Numbered from the stretch's first letter, positions 35,490-44,975 are shown. The stretch: DNA of 64,000 bases from Bacteroides oleiciplenus YIT 12058 (GCF_000315485.1 NZ_JH992943.1:205594-269593), one strand, 5' to 3'. Made by a program: numbers and translations. Notes: generated by a model from the sequence alone, not told the origin.

Positions 35490-37928
35490 TTACTTAAAGA
35501 GGTTAACCATGGTTGCAATCATAGCAGCAATGGAAGCAGTTGTACTACCCATACCCAATATTTCAGCTGTACTCATCCGTTTCTTTTCTTCTTTACTCGG
35601 AACTATAATTTCGCATCCTGGCTCTATAGCCTTTCTATCCCGAGCTTTCAGACGAGATACTGTACCATTCATATATACAACATAAGCTTTCTTCTTCTTA
35701 GCCATATTTCCATAACCACCTGCCTGATTTATATAATAACGCAAGCTTTCACCTTTCTTATACAAGACAGTGTTAGGATACATAACGGCTCCACTAATTT
35801 TCACAGTATTTATATACTCAGGAATAAATAAAATATCTCCTTCACGTAGGACTAAATCAAAATCACTGCCCGGATTAGATATAGCTTTTCCCAGATCAAT
35901 ACCTACAGTATAGGTATCTGATATATTCAATTTTTCAACAGAAATAGAGTCTTTACCCTCTCCCATCCGTGCCATTCGGACAGCATCTGCCTGGCGGCGT
36001 TGTTCTTCCTCTGTCATTCTACGAATCAAACGCGCCCCTTTCACATAAGCATCAGGAGTTACTCCACCAGCTTTTGAGACCAAATCAGATAAGCGCTCAT
36101 TCTTTTTTATTAAAGCATAATTACCGCCAAAAAGAACTTCACCTGCAACAACTACGTTCTGTTGTTTACGATACGCAGGACTTTTACGAACATATACTTC
36201 ATCAAATGGTTCCAAATAGAAATTATCTTCTCCCCCGACTACCAAACCATCTTTAACATCAAAAGAGAACGTTTTTCCCAAAACACTGCTGAAAGAGGTA
36301 CTCTTGGGATCTTTTATGCGACGGGTTACATCTACCTTTGTCGTCGCTGCTGCTTCCAGTAATCCACCAGCCTGAATGAGCAAGTCTTCAATAGTCATCT
36401 TATTTGAGAAAAGGAATGTACCTGGATTTGCTACTTCACCATGGATAGATATAGTCTCTTCTTCTTTCAAATCATTGATACTTGGTATATACAGAATATC
36501 ATTTTTCTGCAAAGGAATATCAGCAACAGTTCCTTTCATCATACCAGCCAAATCAATCGCAATAATCTCATGAGATAAATCTTCATGTTCACGATCCAAA
36601 AGCACGCGATTCAGGAAAGCATCACCTCTCACACCTTCAGCTCTCTTTATTAATTGTTTCACTGTATTTACCGTACCACTCAATTCATATAAACCGGAAC
36701 GGTAAACAGCACCACGAATTTCCACACGATTTTCAAAACGCTTCAAAACACCATCTACAGAGATTGAATCCCCATCATCCAAACGGAAAACAGAATAGTC
36801 CATCTCATCAACATTATACACCTGATGTTCACGCCCACTCTTACGTATTATACGGACTGCTTTCTTATAGGCATCTCCGGTAAAACCACCTGAATAATCC
36901 AAGATAGTAGCCACTGTCTCAGTTGGTTTCATTTCATAGAACATAGGACGTTTTACCTTACCAGTAATTCGCACCAAAGATTCATAAGGATTAACTATAA
37001 TCACATCACCTTCTTGAAGGCGTATATCATCCTTCATCTTACCTTTCATCAAGTAGTCATATACATCCAGATCGGCAACCGTCTTGCCATCGCGAATTAC
37101 CTTAATGCTACGCAAGCTACCTATTTTATTAACACCACCAGCACGATACAAAGCATGGAATACAGAAGAGAATGAAGATAATGTATAAGTTCCCGGAACA
37201 ACTACCTCACCCATTATATTAATCTGTATAGTTCGAATATCTCCTAAGGTTAATTTTATTTGAGAGTTAGGTTCATTGCCGGATATTCCAGAATATATTT
37301 TCGAAAACTCACGTTGCAAATATGCATTAGCATCCTTTACTGTCATTCCACTCAACTGAACAGGTCCCAAGCCACTGACAAGGATAGTACCTTCCGGTGA
37401 AATGCTTTGACGGATTGTATTCTCTGAAGCCCCCCAGATATCAATAATAACCTCATCACCAGGTCCTAAACGATAATTTACCGGAGTAGCCAAATTAATA
37501 CTAGGCTCAAATGTCAAGTTTCTGTTAGTAAATAAATCATGACCAAAGATTTGAGGAGCACTAATTTTTGTAGTAATAGCACTATCTGGTTTCAGTTCAA
37601 AAGTTTCACCAGCCAAATCTAGCTCAGATAATTCAGAAGTTCCTCCCCGAGGAGCTCTGCCATCAACAAGAGTACGTTGGCGCAGTTGCGTAGACACATC
37701 ACTGGATTTACTAATAGAACTATTTCCTGAATATTTCTGCTGTATCCTGGTAACCTGTTCTTTAGTCACTCCCCTACGTAACAACTCTGTAGAAATCTGT
37801 TTCTGCGATTTTCCACTTTTATTTGCTTCTTTTACGTATTGAATAACTTGATCATCCGACATCTGTTGGGCTATAGCCATCCCAGACAGGACGAAAATTA
37901 AGAAAAAGAGTGTTATTAATCTGCGCAT
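35490..37928 (-). CDS. SLBB-domain polysaccharide export outer membrane protein (Wza-like)
   Basis: 812 aa with a signal peptide (FFLIFVLSGMAIAQ). A Poly_export domain (NYRLGPGDEVIIDIWG, about 150-240) is followed by six or so SLBB repeats (TISIHGEVANPGTF, VVVAGEVLFGGNY, VKISGAVMYPNTV), then a C-terminal hydrophobic tail (STTASIAAMIATMV). It forms the outer-membrane exit channel for capsule or exopolysaccharide. A -7 element at 37980-37987 is about 50 bases upstream. It is longer than E. coli Wza (about 380 aa), as is normal in Bacteroides. Confidence 0.9.
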   Translation of the reverse strand: MRRLITLFFLIFVLSGMAIAQQMSDDQVIQYVKEANKSGKSQKQISTELLRRGVTKEQVTRIQQKYSGNSSISKSSDVSTQLRQRTLVDGRAPRGGTSELSELDLAGETFELKPDSAITTKISAPQIFGHDLFTNRNLTFEPSINLATPVNYRLGPGDEVIIDIWGASENTIRQSISPEGTILVSGLGPVQLSGMTVKDANAYLQREFSKIYSGISGNEPNSQIKLTLGDIRTIQINIMGEVVVPGTYTLSSFSSVFHALYRAGGVNKIGSLRSIKVIRDGKTVADLDVYDYLMKGKMKDDIRLQEGDVIIVNPYESLVRITGKVKRPMFYEMKPTETVATILDYSGGFTGDAYKKAVRIIRKSGREHQVYNVDEMDYSVFRLDDGDSISVDGVLKRFENRVEIRGAVYRSGLYELSGTVNTVKQLIKRAEGVRGDAFLNRVLLDREHEDLSHEIIAIDLAGMMKGTVADIPLQKNDILYIPSINDLKEEETISIHGEVANPGTFLFSNKMTIEDLLIQAGGLLEAAATTKVDVTRRIKDPKSTSFSSVLGKTFSFDVKDGLVVGGEDNFYLEPFDEVYVRKSPAYRKQQNVVVAGEVLFGGNYALIKKNERLSDLVSKAGGVTPDAYVKGARLIRRMTEEEQRRQADAVRMARMGEGKDSISVEKLNISDTYTVGIDLGKAISNPGSDFDLVLREGDILFIPEYINTVKISGAVMYPNTVLYKKGESLRYYINQAGGYGNMAKKKKAYVVYMNGTVSRLKARDRKAIEPGCEIIVPSKEEKKRMSTAEILGMGSTTASIAAMIATMVNLFK

Positions 37929-37979
37929 AAGTATTGGACTAATATTTAGTATTCTTAATAATTAAATTTAAATCGGGCA

Positions 37980-37987
37980 CAAAGGTA
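37980..37987 (-). promoter_or_regulatory. -7 element for the SLBB-Wzz-NGN-WbuC genes
   Basis: Complement reads TACCTTTG, matching TAnnTTTG. No TTG is found at the matching -33 position. It lies 51 bases upstream of the SLBB start. Confidence 0.4.
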
Positions 37988-38064
37988 GCATATTATTTCA
38001 TAACGCCCATTTATTTTACATCTAAATTTTGGAAAAAGAATTTAAAACGGTCTCTATCAGCACC

Positions 38065-39741
38065 TCAGACCTCTATTGAAGATTCCGCAATGCTTGAAAT
38101 TATTTTTTTCATTTCGTTAATTATTGTCAGAGATTCACATGATTCACTATTTTCAATCAAAGAAGCAACCTGTTTACACGCCACATCAGTCCCAGCAATG
38201 GTTTCCTTACTTTTTTTCACTCTCACACAGCATGTAGGCTCGTTTTCCAATGTTCCTTCATCTTCAAATACATATATATCACCATTTTCCCCAATATCTC
38301 CCACTTCCAATATCAATTGACATGCTTCCGACAATGTCATTAGACTACGAGGAGCATCCGGATACACATCTGCAAAACGAATTATAACTAATTTAGTAGC
38401 AAGTTTTTCCTGTACGATTTTTTGAGAAAGACCTTGAATGTAAATTTCCGCTAAGCGTTTACTATATCCCATTACATGAACTGGCGCAAAGGCATGATCA
38501 GTAGAAATCATCATACATTTATATACTTTATATTTCATCGCCAGATCTGCAATATTTTTAGTACCGGCCACATTAACCTGAACAGCCTCAGTAACATAAT
38601 CTTCCAGCATACAAATATTCTTGTAAGATGCAGCATGAAACACCAACTGTGGCATATACTGTTTAAAAATAGCTTCCATACGACTATAATTCACAACATC
38701 AGCCACTAATACCCGTACCTCGAGATTTTTCCAATTATCCGATAATTCTAATTGAATATCATACAAAGGAGATTCTGCCTGATCAATCAAAATCAACTGA
38801 TACGGATTAAGCGCAGCTAGCTGACGAACGATTTCCTGTCCTACAGCACCAGCAGCGCCCGTTATCAATACCCGATGCCCTTCAACATAGGCCGCTATTT
38901 TACGAATATCAACCTGAACCGGCTCACGACGGAGCCAATCTTTTATATGGATATCTTTTATAATTCCATCGTTCAGACAATCACTCAAAGGAGGCACAGT
39001 CATCACATTAATCTCTTCAGCCAATATCCGTCCCATTGCACCAGATGACTCCAAATCCACCAGCTTATCCGGTGATACAATAATTGTATGTACTTTCTTC
39101 TTTCTCAAGTGCTCAAACAACCTATTATCGTTAGCATACACTCTACATCCCATCGTATGTTTACCTATCATCCACGGCTCGTCAGAAATGAAGCCACATA
39201 TACGATAATGATTGTTCCGGCTTACACGCATAGATTTAGCTATATTTACCCCAGCACCGCGAAAGCCATATATAAACACATTAACGCAATGCCTATTATC
39301 AAAGGACAAGGTCTCATGCAGCATCTTCACCAAAATACGCAAACACACCATAAATGTAAAATTAAGAATATATGCAATGAAGATAATCCCGCTAGGCAAT
39401 GTCTCTCCTAGCCCAAAAGCCGACCAACAAAAATTCCCTATGCCTAGTACTCCATAGCTTATCGTAAGAGAAATGAACACCCTGTAAACATCCACAAATG
39501 AAGAAAAGCGAATAACTCCGACATATGTGCAGAAAACAGAAAAGAAACACAGATTACAAAATAGAGAGAAAAAAATCATCCACACATACAATGACGTTTT
39601 ATATGTCATAGATGATACTCCTAATTGGAGAATACATGCTAAAAGCATAGAAATCACCACCAAACAAATATCAACAGCCAAAATGGTCCATCTTGAAGCG
39701 ATACGGGATGAGAAATTCTTATAATAAATTTTTAAATTCAT
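38065..39741 (-). CDS. CapD/WbpM-like membrane protein with degenerate dehydratase site
   Basis: About 558 aa from Met5 of the longest frame; the -7 element at 39766-39773 leaves almost no leader for the upstream Met. Four membrane helices (about 20-140), a CoA-binding-like Rossmann domain, then an SDR domain (GAAGAVGQE, HAASYKN, STDHAF, MGYSKRLAE). In FlaA1/PglF-type 4,6-dehydratases the STDK motif holds the catalytic Asp and Lys; here Lys is His. The stretch normally between RFGNV and the end (PLF...GGP...RYFM) is missing: RFADVYPDAPRSLMTLSEA joins directly. Loss or change of UDP-sugar dehydratase activity is likely. The 136-base gap to the SLBB gene suggests separate transcription. Confidence 0.75.
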   Translation of the reverse strand: MNLKIYYKNFSSRIASRWTILAVDICLVVISMLLACILQLGVSSMTYKTSLYVWMIFFSLFCNLCFFSVFCTYVGVIRFSSFVDVYRVFISLTISYGVLGIGNFCWSAFGLGETLPSGIIFIAYILNFTFMVCLRILVKMLHETLSFDNRHCVNVFIYGFRGAGVNIAKSMRVSRNNHYRICGFISDEPWMIGKHTMGCRVYANDNRLFEHLRKKKVHTIIVSPDKLVDLESSGAMGRILAEEINVMTVPPLSDCLNDGIIKDIHIKDWLRREPVQVDIRKIAAYVEGHRVLITGAAGAVGQEIVRQLAALNPYQLILIDQAESPLYDIQLELSDNWKNLEVRVLVADVVNYSRMEAIFKQYMPQLVFHAASYKNICMLEDYVTEAVQVNVAGTKNIADLAMKYKVYKCMMISTDHAFAPVHVMGYSKRLAEIYIQGLSQKIVQEKLATKLVIIRFADVYPDAPRSLMTLSEACQLILEVGDIGENGDIYVFEDEGTLENEPTCCVRVKKSKETIAGTDVACKQVASLIENSESCESLTIINEMKKIISSIAESSIEV

Positions 39742-39765
39742 AATTATTGTCATATTTTAGATTGA

Positions 39766-39773
39766 CAAAAGTA
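39766..39773 (-). promoter_or_regulatory. -7 element for the CapD-like gene
   Basis: Complement reads TACTTTTG (TAnnTTTG). It is 24 bases from the chosen start codon at 39741; the -33 box is not recognisable. Confidence 0.4.
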
Positions 39774-39911
39774 TTTGCAAAGATGTATTTTTTAGTTCGA
39801 TAAAACAATTTTTTCAAAAGAAAAAATGACAGAATAAATAGAGTGAATAGTAGTAAGAAAGATTTTCTCAAAAAAATCTTCTTTTCTTTTCGTAGTTTCG
39901 AAGAAAGCTGT

Positions 39912-39919
39912 AAATTTGC
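39912..39919 (+). promoter_or_regulatory. tRNA-Thr promoter -7 element
   Basis: TAAATTTG matches TAnnTTTG and ends 23 bases before the tRNA. A perfect TTTG at -33 is absent. Confidence 0.5.
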
Positions 39920-39942
39920 ACCCCGTAAACGAAAAGTCACTG

Positions 39943-40015
<73 letters not shown>

Positions 40016-40021
40016 AGAAAG

Positions 40022-40047
40022 AGAGATGCTTATGCATCTCTTTTTTT
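40022..40047 (+). terminator. Intrinsic terminator after tRNA-Thr
   Basis: AGAGATGC (40022-40029), TTAT loop, GCATCTCT (40034-40041), then a run of T to 40047. Confidence 0.85.
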
Positions 40048-40064
40048 ATTCCATAGATTCTTCT

Positions 40065-40072
40065 TACCTTTG
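40065..40072 (+). promoter_or_regulatory. mltG promoter -7 element
   Basis: TACCTTTG matches TAnnTTTG, 28 bases before the mltG start and just past the tRNA terminator. Confidence 0.5.
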
Positions 40073-40099
40073 CAGGATTAAAGAAAACTGCAGAAACAG

Positions 40100-41137
40100 A
40101 TGAAAAAAAAGACAAAAAGAATTCTTATAGGAGGATTAATAATCCTGCTCCTTATTGGTGCAGCTTGCACTGGAACAGTATATTACTATTTATTTTATCC
40201 ACAATTTCATCCTCAAAAGACAACTTATATTTATATCGACAGAGACGATACAACAGACTCCATATATAATAAGGTAAAAGCACAGGGGCATCCCAAAAAC
40301 ATCACAGGTTTTCTTTGGATGGTTCAATGGCGTGACTACAATTCAAATATCCATACCGGACGTTATGCCATTCGTCCGGGAGAAAATGTCTACCATGTCT
40401 TTAGCCGTCTATATAGAGGTTATCAGGAGCCAACAAACCTGACTATTAGCAATGTACGCACTTTAGATAGACTTGCACGCAGTGTAGGAAAACAACTCAT
40501 GGTCGACTCTGCTGAAATCGCAGTTATAATGAACGACAGCACATTCCAGAAAAAACTGGGATATACCAAAGAGACACTATCTAGTTTATTCATCCCCGAA
40601 ACTTATCAAGTTTATTGGGATATAAGCGTAAATGAATTCTTCAAACGCATGCAAAAAGAGCATGAAAAGTTCTGGAACCAAGATCGACTGGCTAAAGCTA
40701 CAGCCATTGGCATGACGCCAGAAGAGGTATCCACCCTTGCTTCCATTGTAGAAGAAGAAACAAACAACAATGAAGAAAAGCCTATGGTTGCAGGTCTGTA
40801 CATCAATCGGTTGCATAAAAACATGCCATTACAGGCAGATCCTACGATCAAATTCGCTCTTCAGGATTTCGGCTTAAGAAGAATCACCAATGAACACTTG
40901 AACGTTCATTCACCTTATAATACATACCTGAACGCCGGATTGCCCCCAGGTCCGATACGCATCCCCTCTCCTATCGGCATTGATGCCGTACTAAACTATG
41001 CAAAGCACGATTACATTTACATGTGTGCCAAAGAAGACTTTTCAGGCACTCACAACTTCGCATCCAATTACGCTGACCATATGAAAAATGCCAGAAAATA
41101 TTGGAATGCCTTAAACGAAAGAAAGATTTTCAAGTAA
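40100..41137 (+). CDS. mltG: Endolytic transglycosylase MltG
   Basis: 345 aa with one N-terminal membrane helix (ILIGGLIILLLIGAACTG). The YceG/MltG domain is complete: SSLFIPETYQVYW, LASIVEEETNNNEEKPMVAGLYINRLHKNMPLQADPTIKFA, and LPPGPIRIPSPIGIDAVLN. Glu218 lies in the SIVEEE motif, where E. coli MltG has its catalytic glutamate. It cuts nascent peptidoglycan strands at the inner membrane and so sets glycan length. It has its own promoter. Confidence 0.93.
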   Translation: MKKKTKRILIGGLIILLLIGAACTGTVYYYLFYPQFHPQKTTYIYIDRDDTTDSIYNKVKAQGHPKNITGFLWMVQWRDYNSNIHTGRYAIRPGENVYHVFSRLYRGYQEPTNLTISNVRTLDRLARSVGKQLMVDSAEIAVIMNDSTFQKKLGYTKETLSSLFIPETYQVYWDISVNEFFKRMQKEHEKFWNQDRLAKATAIGMTPEEVSTLASIVEEETNNNEEKPMVAGLYINRLHKNMPLQADPTIKFALQDFGLRRITNEHLNVHSPYNTYLNAGLPPGPIRIPSPIGIDAVLNYAKHDYIYMCAKEDFSGTHNFASNYADHMKNARKYWNALNERKIFK

Positions 41138-41164
41138 AATCATAATAAAATAAAAGCAAAAGCC

Positions 41165-41172
41165 TATATTTG
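41165..41172 (+). promoter_or_regulatory. iorA promoter -7 element
   Basis: TATATTTG (TAnnTTTG), 63 bases before iorA; -33 not clear. Confidence 0.45.
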
Positions 41173-41235
41173 CGAGTGAAAAACGCAGATTATTTCCTTT
41201 TTAATAATCCATGACTAACATTAAAATAATCAGAT

Positions 41236-42828
41236 ATGAGCAAGCAACTCTTACTTGGCGATGAAGCCATTGCACAAGCTGCATTAGATGCCGGGCTTTC
41301 GGGTGTTTACGCCTACCCCGGCACTCCATCCACGGAAATTACAGAATACATCCAGACGGCACCCATTACGGCTGAACAGAATATTCACAGCCGTTGGTCT
41401 TCTAACGAAAAGACAGCAATGGAAGCTGCTTTAGGTATGTCATTTGTCGGAAAACGGGCATTAGTCTGCATGAAACATGTAGGTATGAATGTAGCTGCCG
41501 ACTGTTTTATTAACTCAGCCGTTACAGGCGTAAAAGGCGGATTAATAGTCGTAGCCGCAGACGACCCCAGCATGCACTCCTCGCAGAATGAGCAAGACAG
41601 CCGTTTCTACGGTGATTTCTCACTCATCCCCATGTACGAGCCAAGCAATCAGCAAGAAGCGTATGACATGATTTACAATGGTTTCGCTTTCTCTGAAAGA
41701 ATCAGTGAGCCAATATTACTACGCATGGTCACCCGCTTGGCACACTCCCGTTCCGGCGTAGAACAAAAGACACAGCAACCTCAGAATGAAATATCTTTTA
41801 GCGAAGATCCCCGTCAGTTCATCCTACTTCCGGGTAATGCACGTAAGCGCTACAGAGATCTACTGGAACGCCAGGCTGAATTCATCGAAGCATCTGAAAA
41901 TTCTCCATACAACAAATACATTGACGGACCAAACAAAAAAATGGGTATTATAGCCTGTGGTATCGGCTATAACTATCTGATGGAGAACTATCCTGAAGGT
42001 TGCGAATATCCCGTATTGAAAATAGGACAATACCCATTACCCAAGAAACAGCTCCTGCAACTGGTAGAAGCCTGTGACGAAATTTTAGTATTAGAGGACG
42101 GGCAACCTTTCGTTGAAAAACAATTGAAAGGTTATCTTGGTATTGGCGTGAAAGTTAAAGGACGCTTGGATGGCACACTGTCACAAGACGGTGAGTTGAA
42201 TCCGGATAAGGTAGCACGTAGCGTGGGAAAAGAAAATAAATCAGGCTTTGGCATTCCTTCTCTCGTAGAGATGCGCCCGCCCGCATTATGTGAAGGTTGC
42301 GGTCACCGCGACATGTACACAGTGCTGACACAGGTCTTAAAAGAAGAATACCCTGCACACAAGGTGTTCAGCGACATCGGTTGCTATACTTTAGGAGCTA
42401 GTGCTCCATTCAATGCCATTAACTCATGTGTAGACATGGGTGCATCCATCACTATGGCAAAAGGCGCCGCAGATGGTGGGCTCCATCCGGCAGTAGCCGT
42501 GATTGGTGACTCCACGTTCACCCATTCCGGCATGACAGGACTTTTAGATTGCGTCAACGAGAATACAAATGTCACCATCATTATCTCCGACAATGAAACC
42601 ACAGCCATGACAGGCGGTCAGGATTCTGCCGGAACAGGACGTATCGAAGCAATCTGTACCGGTATCGGTGTAGCTCCCGAGCACATCCGTGTAGTAGTTC
42701 CCCTCAAAAAGAACTACGAAGAAATGAAGCAAATTATCCGCGAAGAAATCGAATACCGTGGTGTATCCGTGATTATCCCGCGCAGAGAATGTATTCAAAC
42801 GTTAGCACGTAAAAAACGAAACAAGTAA
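41236..42828 (+). CDS. iorA: Indolepyruvate ferredoxin oxidoreductase, alpha subunit
   Basis: 530 aa, cytoplasmic. Pyrimidine-binding domain at the start (AYPGTPSTEITEYIQ; SNEKTAMEAALGMSF), TPP-binding domain in the second half (GCGHRDMYTVL, GDSTFTHSGMTGLLDCVNENTNVTIIISDN). With IorB it oxidatively decarboxylates aryl pyruvates from aromatic amino acids to aryl-acetyl-CoA with ferredoxin. It ends shortly after RRECIQT, without the C-terminal 2[4Fe-4S] domain found in archaeal IorA, so a separate ferredoxin must take the electrons. iorB starts 4 bases on. Confidence 0.92.
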   Translation: MSKQLLLGDEAIAQAALDAGLSGVYAYPGTPSTEITEYIQTAPITAEQNIHSRWSSNEKTAMEAALGMSFVGKRALVCMKHVGMNVAADCFINSAVTGVKGGLIVVAADDPSMHSSQNEQDSRFYGDFSLIPMYEPSNQQEAYDMIYNGFAFSERISEPILLRMVTRLAHSRSGVEQKTQQPQNEISFSEDPRQFILLPGNARKRYRDLLERQAEFIEASENSPYNKYIDGPNKKMGIIACGIGYNYLMENYPEGCEYPVLKIGQYPLPKKQLLQLVEACDEILVLEDGQPFVEKQLKGYLGIGVKVKGRLDGTLSQDGELNPDKVARSVGKENKSGFGIPSLVEMRPPALCEGCGHRDMYTVLTQVLKEEYPAHKVFSDIGCYTLGASAPFNAINSCVDMGASITMAKGAADGGLHPAVAVIGDSTFTHSGMTGLLDCVNENTNVTIIISDNETTAMTGGQDSAGTGRIEAICTGIGVAPEHIRVVVPLKKNYEEMKQIIREEIEYRGVSVIIPRRECIQTLARKKRNK

Positions 42829-42832
42829 AGCC

Positions 42833-43414
42833 ATGAAAAAAGACATCATACTTTCCGGCGTAGGTGGACAAGGTATCCTCTCTATTGCCACCGTAATCGG
42901 TAAAGCCGCCCTTAAAGACGGATTATATATGAAGCAAGCGGAAGTACACGGCATGAGCCAACGCGGTGGAGATGTACAGTCCAACTTGCGCATTAGCGAC
43001 CAACCTATCGCTTCTGACCTCATCCCTTCTGGGAAATGTGACTTGATTATTTCACTTGAACCTATGGAAGGATTACGTTATCTGCCCTATTTAAGCCCTG
43101 AAGGTTGGTTGGTGACCAATGAAACACCATTTATTAATATCCCCAACTATCCCGCAGAAGCCGATGTAAGAGCGGAGCTAGACAAACTGCCTCATAGAAT
43201 TGTTCTTAATGTAGACAAAGTAGCCAAAGAAATCGGTTCCATCCGCGTAGCAAACATTGTTTTGCTCGGAGCTACCATCCCTTTCCTTGGCATTGATTAT
43301 GAGAAAATACAAACCAGTATCCGCGAAATCTTCGAACGCAAAGGCGAGGCCATCGTAGAGATGAATCTCAAGGCACTTGCTGCCGGAAAGGAAATCGCTG
43401 AAAAATTAATGTAA
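42833..43414 (+). CDS. iorB: Indolepyruvate ferredoxin oxidoreductase, beta subunit
   Basis: 193 aa, gamma-type 2-oxoacid oxidoreductase domain (SGVGGQGILSIATVIGKAA, EVHGMSQRGGDVQSNLRI, LEPMEGLRYLPYL). It partners IorA and is co-transcribed with it. The start is 4 bases after iorA. Confidence 0.93.
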   Translation: MKKDIILSGVGGQGILSIATVIGKAALKDGLYMKQAEVHGMSQRGGDVQSNLRISDQPIASDLIPSGKCDLIISLEPMEGLRYLPYLSPEGWLVTNETPFINIPNYPAEADVRAELDKLPHRIVLNVDKVAKEIGSIRVANIVLLGATIPFLGIDYEKIQTSIREIFERKGEAIVEMNLKALAAGKEIAEKLM

Positions 43415-43435
43415 GACCCTCAAAACCCCAAAACC

Positions 43436-44743
43436 ATGAATAACAAATACTGGGAAGAAGAAATAGAAATCATGAGCCGTGAGAAGTTGCAGGAATTGCA
43501 GCTTCAACGGCTTAAGAAAACAATAAGCATTGCTGCAAATTCACCATATTACAAGAAAGTATTCCAAGAACACAATATCACCGCCGACAGCATCCAAACT
43601 TTGGATGACATCCGCAAAATCCCATTTACAACCAAAGCAGATATGCGTACCACCTACCCATTCGGGCTAGTTTCAGGTAATATGAAAGAAGATGGTGTAC
43701 GTATCCACTCCTCAAGCGGAACAACCGGTACACCGACTGTCATAGTCCACTCACAACATGACCTAGACTCTTGGGCAAACCTCGTAGCACGTTGCCTGTA
43801 TATGGTAGGCATACGCAAAACAGATGTTTTCCAGAACAGTTCCGGCTATGGCATGTTCACTGGAGGATTAGGCTTTCAATACGGTGCGGAACGCCTAGGA
43901 GCCCTCACTGTTCCCGCTGCAGCCGGAAATAGCAAGCGCCAGATTAAATTCATCACTGATTTTAAAACAACCGCGCTTCATGCCATTCCCAGCTACGCCA
44001 TTCGCTTGGCCGAAGTATTTCAGGAAGAAGGTATAGATCCAACAAGTACCAGCCTTAAAACGCTCGTTATCGGCGCTGAACCTCACACAGATGAACAACG
44101 CAGAAAAATCGAACGTATGTTAGGTGTCAAAGCCTATAACAGCTTCGGTATGACAGAAATGAATGGTCCCGGTGTAGCATTTGAATGTCAGGAACAAGAA
44201 GGCATGCACTTTTGGGAAGACTGCTACCTTGTCGAAATTATCAATCCGGAGACAGGAGAACCTATTCCCGAAGGAGAAATTGGCGAATTGGTTTTGACGA
44301 CCCTTGACCGTGAAATGATGCCACTTTTGCGTTACCGTACCCGCGACCTCACCCGTATTCTTCCCGGAAAATGCCCTTGTGGCCGTACTCATCTCCGCAT
44401 AGACCGCATCAAGGGGCGCAGTGATGATATGTTTATCATTAAGGGAGTCAATATCTTCCCTATGCAGGTAGAAAAGGTATTAGTACAATTCCCTCAGTTG
44501 GGTAGCAATTACCTCATCACTCTGGAAACAGTAAACAACCAAGATGAAATGATTGTAGAAGTGGAACTCAGCGACCTCTCCACTGATAACTATATCGAAT
44601 TGGAGAAAGTGCGCAAAGAAATTACCCGCCAACTGAAAGACGAAATCTTAGTTACTCCAAAACTAAAACTCGTGAAAAAAGGTTCCTTACCACAGAGCGA
44701 AGGAAAAGCAGTCAGAGTAAAAGACTTACGTCAAAACACATAA
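43436..44743 (+). CDS. paaK: Phenylacetate-CoA ligase
   Basis: 435 aa. AMP-binding motif SSSGTTGTPTVIVHS (about 98-112), FGMTEMNGPG, and the C-terminal domain GRSDDMFIIKGVNIFPMQVEKVL. It makes aryl-acetyl-CoA from the acid with ATP. Linked to iorAB, it works in the same aromatic amino acid pathway and in the reverse direction could save energy as ATP or fix arylacetates into amino acids. A strong terminator follows. Confidence 0.92.
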   Translation: MNNKYWEEEIEIMSREKLQELQLQRLKKTISIAANSPYYKKVFQEHNITADSIQTLDDIRKIPFTTKADMRTTYPFGLVSGNMKEDGVRIHSSSGTTGTPTVIVHSQHDLDSWANLVARCLYMVGIRKTDVFQNSSGYGMFTGGLGFQYGAERLGALTVPAAAGNSKRQIKFITDFKTTALHAIPSYAIRLAEVFQEEGIDPTSTSLKTLVIGAEPHTDEQRRKIERMLGVKAYNSFGMTEMNGPGVAFECQEQEGMHFWEDCYLVEIINPETGEPIPEGEIGELVLTTLDREMMPLLRYRTRDLTRILPGKCPCGRTHLRIDRIKGRSDDMFIIKGVNIFPMQVEKVLVQFPQLGSNYLITLETVNNQDEMIVEVELSDLSTDNYIELEKVRKEITRQLKDEILVTPKLKLVKKGSLPQSEGKAVRVKDLRQNT

Positions 44744-44768
44744 GCGTTTTCTAAGCCTTTAAAGAACT

Positions 44769-44817
44769 AAAAGCCGTCCCCGTAAGACAAACCAACTGCC
44801 ACACGGGACGGCTTTTT
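44769..44817 (+). terminator. Intrinsic terminator of iorA-iorB-paaK
   Basis: AAAAGCCGTCCC (to 44780) pairs with GGGACGGCTTTT (from 44805) and is followed by T's. The loop is about 24 bases. Confidence 0.85.
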
Positions 44818-44839
44818 ATTTAGAAATCCCTCTATTTCC

Positions 44840-44964
44840 AAATACTGCACCTCAATGAGTTAAATGCCATATCTCAGCATCCCAAATGCCACACCTTAAT
44901 GTATGTAAAGTGCGGCATTTGCCTTGACAAAGTGTAGCATTTTGGTCGTTAAAGTATGGCATTC
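44840..44964. repeat. Mirrored array of six 15-bp units with 22-bp period
   Basis: Three units like AAATGCCACACCTTA start at 44840, 44862 and 44884. Then three units in the opposite orientation (like TAAAGTGCGGCATTT) start at 44906, 44928 and 44950. Every start is exactly 22 bases after the last, with 7-base spacers of unrelated sequence. The two central units pair 13 of 15; outer units are more diverged. It could fold as a long hairpin with regular internal loops or bind a protein on one DNA face (22 bases is about two helical turns). Confidence 0.8.
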
Positions 44965-44975
44965 AAAAAGAAAAA

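Noticed and set aside
44840..44964. CRISPR-like array
   Set aside because: Units are 15 bp with 7-bp spacers, degenerate, and flip orientation; no cas genes nearby.
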